DNA from: Deltaproteobacteria bacterium
GTDB taxonomy: Bacteria; Desulfobacterota; DSM-4660; Desulfatiglandales; HGW-15
Assembly: GCA_016926135.1 (NCBI GenBank)
Contig: JAFGPH010000431.1
Coordinates: 1 to 7,262 of the forward strand
Direction of reading: 5' to 3'
DNA length: 7,262 nucleotides
Shown here in pieces: positions 1 through 6,972 of this stretch. A program made the position numbers and the translations under genes. Below the pieces are notes generated by a model. The model had not been told where the DNA came from and made no database searches. It saw only the letters and a list, made by a program, of their open reading frames with translations. Numbering within the stretch: the stretch's first letter is position 1; each line of letters opens with the position of its first letter.

Positions 1-87
1 CTTGAACCTTGAACCTTGAACCTTGAACCTTGAACCTTGAACCTTGAACCTTGAACCTTGAACCTTGAACCTTGAACCTTGAACCTT
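1..87. repeat. Perfect 7-bp tandem repeat array (CTTGAAC)n
   Basis: Twelve uninterrupted, identical copies of the heptamer CTTGAAC run from base 1 to 84, followed by a partial copy (CTT). The array begins at the window edge, so its true length is unknown. Seven is not a multiple of three and no reading frame continues from it into a gene. It looks like a simple-sequence minisatellite, the kind that changes length by slippage. A degenerate 7-bp-periodic block with GAACCCG/GAACCCA units occurs again at 3889-3930, and the two may be related. The repetition is directly visible; any function is unknown. Confidence 0.97.
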
Positions 88-310
88 TACGACATATCAC
101 AAGTCATCCACTTTACCAATTGCATGATCCCCGTTTTCTGGTAGACTTGTTGCGATAGGGCAGCCCTTCGACTTGCGGTCCTATCACCGGATCGCTGGCG
201 TCAAAATCGGTTTTGCTCACAGGCTGAGGCTGGGCTTCGGGGCATCGCCTCTGCTACGTTCGCTACGCCGTCCATGGCTTCGCTCACTTTGCCGTGAAAA
301 CACACCCCCC
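88..310. other. Non-coding stretch with no recognised gene
   Basis: I see no supportable gene in these bases. An open frame of 68 codons starting at 173 is arginine/proline-rich, has no ribosome binding site, and runs through the palindromic repeat downstream, so it is not a credible protein. The part around 245-295 contains several close copies of a TTCGCT/TTCGCTAC motif, suggesting decayed repeat sequence. No convincing -35/-10 promoter pair for the operon at 441 was found here. A promoter must lie upstream of 441 or outside the window, but I cannot place it. Confidence 0.6.
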
Positions 311-370
311 TCACCCCGACCCTCTCCCCCCACTTGGGTGGAGAGGGGGATTTTCATCCTCGGGGGTGGC
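311..370. repeat. GC-rich palindromic intergenic repeat (CCCTCTCC/GGAGAGGG hairpin)
   Basis: CCCTCTCC at 320-327 pairs perfectly with GGAGAGGG at 340-347. The stem continues inward, after one C/T mismatch, with CCC (329-331) against GGG (336-338). An outer arm, CACCCCG near 312-318, can pair imperfectly with CGGGGGTG at 361-368. The strand asymmetry (C-rich, then G-rich) and the palindrome resemble the 'CCCTCACCC...CCCTCTCCC' extragenic repeats I remember from many proteobacterial genomes. No T-tract follows the stem, so it is not a typical intrinsic terminator, although a strong hairpin here could affect read-through into the operon. Confidence 0.7.
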
Positions 371-397
371 GAGAAGTAGTAACCTGGTCATGCGCGT

Positions 398-434
398 TTA
401 GGCATTTTTGCCACTTTAGCTCACTTTAGGCACT
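398..434 (-). repeat. 37-bp unit repeat, copy A (inverted relative to copy B)
   Basis: Read on the minus strand this is four units: AGTGCCTAA, AGTGAGCTAA, AGTGGCAAA and AATGCCTAA. Copy B at 3788-3824 on the plus strand has the same unit order (9-10-9-9 bases), and 34 of 37 positions are identical. This copy ends six bases before the ATG at 441, so it occupies the place where a ribosome binding site would be expected. A TAG stop within it (417-419) is in frame with the downstream gene, which prevents any upstream extension of that gene. Confidence 0.9.
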
Positions 435-440
435 TTTCTC

Positions 441-2573
441 ATGTCTGTCCGCAGATTCCTCATACTGGCGCCCCTGGTGGTGATCGCCCTGCTCCTGCAG
501 TCCTACCTGTGGGTGCCGACCTACGAAGAGCAGACACGGGGAAATCCCGGCCGTCTGAGTGAATACATCACGGCGTCCATCGGTGATGCCAGTATCCTGA
601 ATCCCGTGCTTTCGGCTGATTCCTCCAGCAGTGCCATCCAATCCATGGTTTTCGAGGGCCTCATCGACCGGGATGAGGATCTGCGCTTCAGGGGCCGGCT
701 GGCCACCTCGTGGGAGATCTACGAGGAGGCTACCTTCTTCATCAACCAGGATGCCCCGATTCCCGGCGTGGGGAAGGCGGGGGCCGACCAGGTGGCAGAG
801 CTGCTCCGCAAGGCAAAGGCATCGGCGTTACAGATGAGTCCCGAGATACAGGGGACCCTGGAAAACATCCGGGAGATCACCACGCTTCCCCCAAGGGAGT
901 TCGAAACCACCCGTCAGGAGAAGAAGGAAAAGGGGGTGGAGGCAAGGCAGATCAAGATCCGGGTAAGGGCTCCGGCAAGGATCAGGCTGGTGCTCGGCAG
1001 GGTAGACCAGGATCTGTTCGAGAATCTCACGCATCTGCTCGGGAAGGACTACTTCCGTAGCTTTCCATCCGAGAGGTTTGTTTCGCTTCAGGAAGGCCTG
1101 AACTCCGAGTTCCTCGCCGGCGTTGCCGGCGAAATCCTTCCCGCTGCCGAACACAACCCGGTGCTGGTCTTCCAACTGAGACGGGGCGTGAAATTTCACG
1201 ACGGCCATGTCCTGGACGCCCATGATGTGAAATTCACCTATGAAGCCATCATGAACCCCAGGAATCTTTCGCCTCGCATCGCCGACTACGAGCCGGTGAA
1301 GGCAGTGGAGGTGCTCGATCCGCTCACGGTGCGGATCGTGTACAAGCGGCTTTACTCACCCGCGTTCGGAACCTGGGGGATGGGAATCCTCCCCGAGCAC
1401 CTGCTGAACGGGGAAGCGCTCCGGAAGGAAGCCCTCAGCCTGGGAAAGGATCCGGAGACATTTTCCATGCGCCAGAGCCTGTTCAACCGGAGGCCCACAG
1501 GCTGCGGACCCTTTGTGTTCCGGGAGTGGAAGTCGGATCAGTATATCCGGCTTGATCGATTCGATGATTACTGGGAGGGGCCCCCGAACTACAAACGCTA
1601 TGTGTACCGGATCGTCCCTGATCTCCTGACGCAGGAGATGGAGTTCTACGCTGGGACGGTGGACACCTACAGCGTTCAACCCCACCAGGTCGATCGATTG
1701 GAGAAGGACGAGAGGTACCAGGGCTTTTCCGGGCTTTCCTTCGGTTACACCTACATCGGCTACAACATGCGCCGGCCGCCCTTTGACGATGTCAGGGTTC
1801 GACGGGCCCTTGGCATGGCCGTGGACGTGGAGCGGATCATCCGCTACGTGCTCCATGGCCAGGGCGAGCCCATCACCGGCCCCTTTGTGAAGCAGACGGA
1901 TTACTATAATCACCGGGTAAACCCCGTTTCCTATGACCCGAAGGGGGCCTTGCGGTTACTGGAGGAGGCCGGGTGGAGGAAGAACAGGGAAGGCTGGCTG
2001 GAGAGAGACGGCAAACGGCTCCAGTTCACCCTCATCACCAACAGCGGCAATGACCTCCGGAAGGCCGTCATGGCCATTGTGCAGGATGCATGGCGCCAGA
2101 TCGGTATCGATGTTCGAACAGACCTGCTGGAATGGTCGGTTTTTATCCAGGAGCGCGTGGATAAGGCGGATTTCGATGCCCTCATCCTCGGGTGGCAGAT
2201 GGGGATCGAGCCCGACCTCTTCCAGATCTGGCACTCCAGCCAGACCCATCCCTATCAGCTCAATTTCGTGGGATTCCGGAACACCCAGGCGGACGACCTG
2301 ATCATCAAGATCAGGCAGGAATATGATCACGCGCGACAGGCGGCTTATTGCCACCGGCTTCACGAGATCATCGCCGGGGAGCAGCCCTACACCTTTCTCT
2401 ATGTGACCAAGTGGACGGCCGTCCTGGACAAGCGGATCGTGATCAAGGAGTTGGATGAAAAGGGCAGGGTCTCCTACAGCAAGATCACGCCCACCAAGAC
2501 TGGCAACTACAGCTTCTATTTCAACAAGTGGATCAAGCTGCCGGAGGCGCCGAACTTCGCGGCGGAAGGATAG
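441..2573 (+). CDS. ABC transporter substrate-binding protein, family 5 (peptide/nickel type), enlarged
   Basis: This is the periplasmic ligand-binding component of the importer encoded downstream (710 aa). Residues 5-24 form one hydrophobic segment that acts as a signal peptide or membrane anchor; there is no lipobox Cys and no clear cleavage site. Family 5 landmarks are ITASIGDASILNPVLSADS (43-61), VFEGLIDRDEDL (70-81), LATSWE (87-92), LRRGVKFHDGHVLDAHDVKFTYEAI (246-270, signature region), SPRIADYEPVKAVEVLD (277-293), ILPEHLL (316-322), TGCGPFVF (353-360) and DDVRVRRALGMAVD (449-462). The usual family length is about 500-600 aa; here some 140 residues (about 100-239) separate two strands that are normally adjacent. 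The start is fixed by an in-frame stop at 417 and the lack of other upstream starts; there is no Shine-Dalgarno sequence because a repeat abuts the ATG. The family is secure; the ligand (peptide, nickel chelate, opine or sugar) is not determinable. Confidence 0.95.
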   Translation: MSVRRFLILAPLVVIALLLQSYLWVPTYEEQTRGNPGRLSEYITASIGDASILNPVLSADSSSSAIQSMVFEGLIDRDEDLRFRGRLATSWEIYEEATFFINQDAPIPGVGKAGADQVAELLRKAKASALQMSPEIQGTLENIREITTLPPREFETTRQEKKEKGVEARQIKIRVRAPARIRLVLGRVDQDLFENLTHLLGKDYFRSFPSERFVSLQEGLNSEFLAGVAGEILPAAEHNPVLVFQLRRGVKFHDGHVLDAHDVKFTYEAIMNPRNLSPRIADYEPVKAVEVLDPLTVRIVYKRLYSPAFGTWGMGILPEHLLNGEALRKEALSLGKDPETFSMRQSLFNRRPTGCGPFVFREWKSDQYIRLDRFDDYWEGPPNYKRYVYRIVPDLLTQEMEFYAGTVDTYSVQPHQVDRLEKDERYQGFSGLSFGYTYIGYNMRRPPFDDVRVRRALGMAVDVERIIRYVLHGQGEPITGPFVKQTDYYNHRVNPVSYDPKGALRLLEEAGWRKNREGWLERDGKRLQFTLITNSGNDLRKAVMAIVQDAWRQIGIDVRTDLLEWSVFIQERVDKADFDALILGWQMGIEPDLFQIWHSSQTHPYQLNFVGFRNTQADDLIIKIRQEYDHARQAAYCHRLHEIIAGEQPYTFLYVTKWTAVLDKRIVIKELDEKGRVSYSKITPTKTGNYSFYFNKWIKLPEAPNFAAEG

Positions 2574-2627
2574 GTGAAAGAAGGATGGATTCACCACAGA
2601 GGCACTGGGGTCACAGAGGAACTCGTA

Positions 2628-2663
2628 TTTCCCATTTGCCGGGAGATACCGGCAAATGGGAAA
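2628..2663. repeat. Perfect 15-bp inverted repeat (hairpin)
   Basis: TTTCCCATTTGCCGG and CCGGCAAATGGGAAA are separated by the six-base loop GAGATA. As RNA this would be a very stable stem between the first and second cistrons. No U-tract follows on either strand, so it is a poor intrinsic terminator. It could instead act as a processing or mRNA-stabilising structure that favours higher expression of the binding protein than of the membrane parts. That role is inference, based on what is known of REP-type hairpins between binding-protein and permease genes in other transporter operons. Confidence 0.85.
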
Positions 2664-2744
2664 CCACCAGTGTTACCCCGGTCTGTGTGAAGGCATCGGT
2701 CCTAGTTCGAGGAAAGCACTGGAGCCACTGCATCAAAGAGGCTC

Positions 2745-2778
2745 ATTGGCGCGATCGGTATCTCCCGATCGAGCCAAT
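2745..2778. repeat. 14-bp inverted repeat with one mismatch (hairpin)
   Basis: ATTGGCGCGATCGG pairs with CCGATCGAGCCAAT around the loop TATCTC; 13 of 14 positions are complementary. It is the internal counterpart of the hairpin at 2628-2663, since its 12-base core is the exact reverse complement of that hairpin's core. There is no T-tract after it. Confidence 0.82.
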
Positions 2779-2814
2779 AGGGGAATTCTCTGTGTCCTCT
2801 GTGCCTCTGTGGTG

Positions 2815-2821
2815 AAAGGGG
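2815..2821 (+). promoter_or_regulatory. Ribosome binding site for the DppB-type permease
   Basis: AAAGGGG lies six bases upstream of the ATG at 2828, a good Shine-Dalgarno spacing. It begins at the last base of the terminal arm of the palindromic element, so translation of the permease starts immediately next to the repeat. It supports 2828 as the start. Confidence 0.7.
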
Positions 2822-2827
2822 TTTTGC

Positions 2828-3787
2828 ATGTTGTCATTCATAGGCCGTAGCATCATCCAGAAGATCGTGACCCTCTTCTTCGTCTCCGTGGTCTCGTTTC
2901 TCATCATCCAACTGGCGCCCGGGAAGCCCAGCCAGGTGGACCCGCTGAACCCAAAGTTCACGCCGGAGATCGTGGAGCGCTTCCGCAAGGCCTTCCACCT
3001 GGACAAGCCCCTCCACATCCAATATCTCTATTTCTACCGGGACCTTTTCACGGGCAGGACCGTATCGTGGAAGGACAACCACTCCGTGCTCGCCAAGATA
3101 TGGGAGAGGTTCGTCAACAGCCTGCCTCTCTTCGTCGTGGGAACCATCATCACCTGGACCCTCTCCTTCCCCATCGGGATTCGTGCGGCCATCTCCAGGG
3201 GCGGCTTCTACGACCGATCCACCACGTTCCTCTCCTATCTTCTCATCTCCATCCCGGGGTTCTTCTTCGCTTACATCCTGATCATCTTCGTGGTCACCCG
3301 TTTTCACGTGCCGGTCATCGGTATGGAGACCTTCGGACTGGGTGAGGCCGGCCCTTTGCGGCTGGTGATGGACCGGATCTGGCACCTGCTGCTTCCGTCC
3401 GTGCTGGGGGCGAGCGGGGGGATTGCCATCCTCTCGAGGTACGTGCGCGGCCAGATGCTGGAGGTGGAGGGCCAGGACTACGTGCGCACGGCCAAGGCGA
3501 AGGGTCTCCCCATGGAGCAGGTGCATTACAGGCATGCCCTGAGAAATGCCCTCCTTCCCTTTGTGACCATGTTCGGGCTGATTCTTCCCGGCCTGATCGG
3601 AGGCTCGGTCATCATCGAGTCCATCTTCTCGTGGCCCGGAATGGGCAGGATGGCCTACGAGGCCATCCTTGCCAGGGATTACCCGATTATCCTGACGGTG
3701 AATTTTCTTTCTGCCGTGCTCGTGCTGGCAGGCACGTTTGTTTCTGATTTGCTCTATGTGGTGGTAGATCCGAGGATAAGACTGTGA
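2828..3787 (+). CDS. dppB: ABC transporter permease, DppB/OppB type
   Basis: This is the first membrane subunit of the importer (319 aa, normal for the family). TM1 lies at about residues 10-30, followed by a periplasmic stretch with TPEIVERFRKAFHLDKPLHIQY (45-66), the N-terminal region typical of DppB/OppB. The transport core has hydrophobic segments near 98-120, 133-157, 186-204, 244-268 and 285-311. The cytoplasmic coupling (EAA) loop is EGQDYVRTAKAKGLPMEQ (214-231) followed by HALRNALLP (236-244), which docks on an ATPase subunit. The typical SIFSWPGMGRMAYEAILARDYP motif (265-286) and the C-terminal DPRIRL are present. The start at 2828 has a good ribosome binding site. The stop TGA is followed without a gap by the 37-bp repeat copy B. 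'Dpp' is used at family level; the substrate is unproven. Confidence 0.95.
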   Translation: MLSFIGRSIIQKIVTLFFVSVVSFLIIQLAPGKPSQVDPLNPKFTPEIVERFRKAFHLDKPLHIQYLYFYRDLFTGRTVSWKDNHSVLAKIWERFVNSLPLFVVGTIITWTLSFPIGIRAAISRGGFYDRSTTFLSYLLISIPGFFFAYILIIFVVTRFHVPVIGMETFGLGEAGPLRLVMDRIWHLLLPSVLGASGGIAILSRYVRGQMLEVEGQDYVRTAKAKGLPMEQVHYRHALRNALLPFVTMFGLILPGLIGGSVIIESIFSWPGMGRMAYEAILARDYPIILTVNFLSAVLVLAGTFVSDLLYVVVDPRIRL

Positions 3788-3824
3788 AGTGCCTAAAGTG
3801 CGCTAAAGTGCCTAAAATGCCTAA
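3788..3824 (+). repeat. 37-bp unit repeat, copy B
   Basis: The units AGTGCCTAA, AGTGCGCTAA, AGTGCCTAA and AATGCCTAA follow the permease stop codon directly (TGA at 3785-3787). The block matches copy A (398-434) in opposite orientation at 34 of 37 bases. The two copies therefore bracket the binding-protein and DppB genes as inverted repeats about 3.35 kb apart. If translated in the frame of the next gene, the block would encode the low-complexity peptide MKCLKCAKVPKMPK, which argues against it being real coding sequence. Confidence 0.9.
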
Positions 3825-3830
3825 ATTGGA

Positions 3831-3865
3831 GGAGGCAGGAGGCAGAGGTCAGAAGACGGAAGACA
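3831..3865 (+). repeat. Degenerate 7-bp tandem array (GGAGGCA/GAAGACA units)
   Basis: Five consecutive heptads are visible: GGAGGCA, GGAGGCA, GAGGTCA, GAAGACG and GAAGACA. The first two are identical and the others drift by one to three bases. It directly follows the 37-bp repeat copy B. Purine-rich heptads like GGAGGCA can mimic Shine-Dalgarno sequences, which may mislead start-site prediction for the permease downstream. Confidence 0.75.
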
Positions 3866-3888
3866 GCATGCACGACAGGGAGCCGATC

Positions 3889-3930
3889 ATTCAAAATCCA
3901 GAACCCGAAATCCAGAATACGGAACCCATG
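3889..3930 (+). repeat. Degenerate 7-bp tandem array (ATCCAGA/ACCCGAA units) reaching the dppC start
   Basis: Six heptads are visible: ATTCAAA, ATCCAGA, ACCCGAA, ATCCAGA, ATACGGA and ACCCATG. Since 21 bases are seven codons, in-frame translation gives the seven-residue periodicity IQNPEPE, IQNTEPM. The last heptad contains the ATG at 3928 that is the likely true start of the DppC-type permease. Phased differently, the units read GAACCCG/GAACCCA, similar to the GAACCTT heptamer of the array at 1-87. Confidence 0.72.
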
Positions 3931-5036
3931 AACCCCCGGCGCACGCGGCTCCAGGAATGGTGGCGGCTCCTCAGGAAGAACAGGCTCGCCCTTGCGGGCC
4001 TTGTCATCTTCCTCGCCTTCTTCCTGGTGGCCCTTGCAGGGCTGGCCCTGACCTCCGGCACCCGGCCCGTGATCGACCCGTCCATGGTGCGTCTACAGGA
4101 AAAACTGCGCCCCCCCCTTTCCATTCCCCATTTCGACAGCCTCCGGCCGGAAGAGGTGCCTTTTCTGGAAGTCTATCTCTTCGGCACGGACGACCTGGGT
4201 CGGGATGTATTTGCAAGAATGCTTCAAGGGGCATGGGTGTCCCTGACCGTGGGATTTGTGGCCGTAGGAATCTCGATTGTAGTGGGCATTTTCATGGGCG
4301 GCATCTCGGGCTACTTCGGGCAGAACCAGGTAAGGGTGGATCAGGTCCTGTGTGCCGGCTTCCTCCTTCTGGGGGGAGGACTTCTCTCTGCCGGAAGCGT
4401 TACGGCGGGGTTGATCCTGATTGTGGCCGGGGTCCTCCTTCTCCTGCCGGGAGCCGGAAGGGGCAAACGGAGAGGGACCGGCCGGGTGAGGTTCTTCACC
4501 GCGGGCGCCGTTTCCGTGGATACGCTCATCATGCGCTTCGTGGACATCATGCTCTGCTTTCCGAGCTTCTTCCTCATCCTCACCGTGGTCGCCCTGCTCC
4601 CTGCGAGCATCTACAACATCATGATCATCATCGGGCTCACGAGCTGGATGGGTACGACGCGGTTTGTGAGGGCGGAGTTCCTCTCCCTGAGGGAGCAGGA
4701 CTTCGTGACCGCGGCGCGTGCCCTGGGTCTCAGCGATTGGCGGATCATTTTTCGCCATATGATCCCCAACGCGATTGCGCCCGTCCTGGTATCGGCCACC
4801 ATCGGCATCGCTTCCGCCATCCTGACCGAAGCGGGCCTGAGCTTCCTGGGTTTCGGCGTCCCCCCACCGCATGCCACCTGGGGGAACATCCTCTCCGACG
4901 GGAAGCGCTTCATCTTCGACGCACCCTGGCTTACCTTTGTGCCGGGCATTTCCATCTTGATCGTGGTACTCTCCTTCAATCTCTTCGGCGAAGGGCTGAG
5001 GGACATCTTCAACCCCAAACTGAGGGAGAGGTATTG

Positions 5037-5037
<1 letters not shown>
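3928..5037 (+). CDS. dppC: ABC transporter permease, DppC/OppC type, with extra hydrophobic hairpin
   Basis: This is the second membrane subunit (369 aa from ATG 3928). Landmarks are TM1 at 18-42; the family motif LFGTDDLGRDVFARMLQGAWVSL (84-106); TM2 at 106-128 ending in GISGYFG; VDTLIMRFVDIMLCFPSFFLIL (197-218) forming TM3; the coupling loop REQDFVTAARALGLSDWRII (255-274); EAGLSFLGFGVPPPHATWGNIL (301-322); and the C-terminal FGEGLRDIFNPKLRERY. Family length is about 280-310 aa; the excess is mostly an insertion at about 132-196 with two hydrophobic stretches (139-156, 157-174) and a basic tail (RGKRRGTGRVR). The frame stays open upstream to a GTG at 3784 overlapping the dppB stop, adding 48 residues, but these encode only repeats, so 3928 is preferred; ATG 3868 is another option. 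No clear ribosome binding site precedes 3928. Its stop overlaps the next ATG. Confidence 0.9.
5025..5031 (+). promoter_or_regulatory. Ribosome binding site for the DppD-type ATPase
   Basis: GGAGAGG inside the end of the DppC gene lies five bases before the ATG at 5037. With the TGATG stop/start overlap it indicates translational coupling and fixes the start of the ATPase. Confidence 0.65.
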
Positions 5038-6001
<964 letters not shown>

Positions 6002-6005
<4 letters not shown>

Positions 6006-6970
6006 TGAATCCCATCCTCAGCATAAAGGACCTCAGGAAACACTTTCCCGTCCGAAGGGGCTTTTTCCAGAAGGTGATCGGGTATGTCAAGGCTGTGGAC
6101 GGCGTGGATCTGGAAATCGGCAGGGGACGGACCCTCGGTCTGGTGGGAGAGAGCGGGTGCGGAAAGTCCACCGTGGGCCGCCTCATCCTGAGGCTTCTGG
6201 ATCCGGACGGGGGAAGCCTATTTTACCGGGGAACGGATATCAGCGGGTTTTCCGGGCAGGAAATGAAGCCCCTTCGAAGGGAGATGCAGATCATTTTCCA
6301 GGACCCTTACGGTTCACTCAACCCCAGAATGACCGTGGGCCAGAGCATCGAAGAGGGCCTGCGGATACTGGGGGTCAGGGGCCGTAACGAGCGAAAGGAA
6401 AGGGTAGATCACCTCCTGCAGACGGTCGGGATTTCTCCCGCCGCCTCGGATCGGTACCCCCATGAATTCAGCGGCGGGCAGCGCCAGAGGATCGGCGTGG
6501 CACGCGCCCTGAGCGTGGACCCTTCCCTCATCGTTTGCGACGAGCCGGTCTCGGCCCTGGATGTATCCATCCAGGCCCAGATCATCAACCTGCTCAGGGA
6601 CCTTCAGGGACGTCTGGGCCTCAGTTACCTCTTCATCTCCCACGATCTCCACGTGGTGGGCTACATCAGCGATCAGGTGGCTGTCATGTACCTGGGTCAC
6701 ATCATGGAGTATGCCCCGGCCGAGGCGCTTTTCGACCGGCCCTTACATCCTTATACCCTTGCGCTGCTCTCCGCGGTTCCTTCTCCGGAAATGGCGGAGC
6801 GGCCGAGGGGAGAAGTTCTCCCGGGCGATGTACCCACGCCCTTTAACCCACCTCCCGGATGCAAGTTCCAGGCTCGATGCCCCCTGGTGGAAGAGAGGTG
6901 CCGGAGGGAGGAGATCCGCTTCCATGAGCCTGTGGAGGGGCATCTGGTTCGCTGCTGGAAGGTGGTGTAG
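6002..6970 (+). CDS. dppF: ABC transporter ATP-binding protein, DppF/OppF type
   Basis: This is the second cytoplasmic ATPase, partner of the DppD-type subunit (322 aa from ATG 6002). The opening LSIKDLRKHFPVRRGFFQKVIGYVKAVDGV is characteristic of DppF/OppF. The motifs are intact: Walker A GESGCGKS (49-56), Q-loop IIFQDPYGSLNPRM (97-110), signature FSGGQRQR (156-163), Walker B SLIVCDEP (175-182), H-loop His214. It has the same C-terminal pattern as its partner: C287-x5-C293-x6-C300-x17-C318. The start is either ATG 6002 or the adjacent ATG 6005, both overlapping the upstream TGA; an in-frame ATG at 5978 would add eight residues not typical of the family. It is the last gene of the operon. Confidence 0.96.
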
Positions 6971-6972
6971 GC

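Larger units (their letters stand above)
2591..2815. repeat. Nested palindromic intergenic element with CACAGAGG-type terminal arms
   Basis: The outer arms 2591-2618 and 2788-2815 are inverted repeats matching at 25 of 28 positions; both end in TCACCACAGAGGCAC when read inward. Inside are two hairpins. The first is a perfect 15-bp stem (2628-2642 with 2649-2663, loop GAGATA). The second is a 14-bp stem with one mismatch (2745-2758 with 2765-2778, loop TATCTC). Their cores, CGGGAGATACCG (2640-2651) and CGGTATCTCCCG (2756-2767), are exact reverse complements. GCACTGGGGTCAC (2602-2614) recurs as GCACTGGAGCCAC (2716-2728). There is no transposase. The element fills the whole gap between the binding-protein and DppB genes and ends directly against the latter's ribosome binding site. 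The end sequences resemble a widespread environmental-genome repeat I remember; its function is unknown. Confidence 0.88.

Noticed and set aside
311..370. Intrinsic terminator of an upstream gene
   Set aside because: The hairpin is strong, but no T-tract follows and no upstream gene is visible in the window to be terminated.
173..379. 68-codon plus-strand open frame upstream of the operon
   Set aside because: It has no ribosome binding site, an Arg/Pro-rich composition, and it passes through the palindromic repeat at 311-370.
828..1913. Long minus-strand open frames at 828-1223 and 1356-1913
   Set aside because: They lie antisense inside the clearly coding binding-protein gene, have no recognisable domain or start signal, and are expected in GC-rich coding DNA.
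2591..2815. CRISPR array or insertion sequence in the repeat-rich gap
   Set aside because: The repeats are inverted and nested rather than regularly spaced direct repeats, and there is no transposase frame. A palindromic intergenic element fits better.
2528..2850. Two short plus-strand open frames (2528-2815 and 2656-2850) between the binding-protein and permease genes
   Set aside because: Both are translations of the palindromic element (for example SVSSVPLW and CVLCASVV from the CTCTGTGTCC-type arm) and overlap the ends of real genes.
4093..4872. 259-codon minus-strand open frame
   Set aside because: It is antisense to the DppC permease; its composition is charged and low-complexity (RR, EE, HD runs), with no ribosome binding site.
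3957..5036. 360 stop-free codons in another frame joined in-frame to the DppD-type ATPase, suggesting a 682-aa fusion
   Set aside because: The upstream part is a +2 shadow of the DppC permease in GC-rich DNA. It is rich in Arg/Pro/Gly/His with no domain, and the ATPase has its own ribosome binding site and start at 5037.
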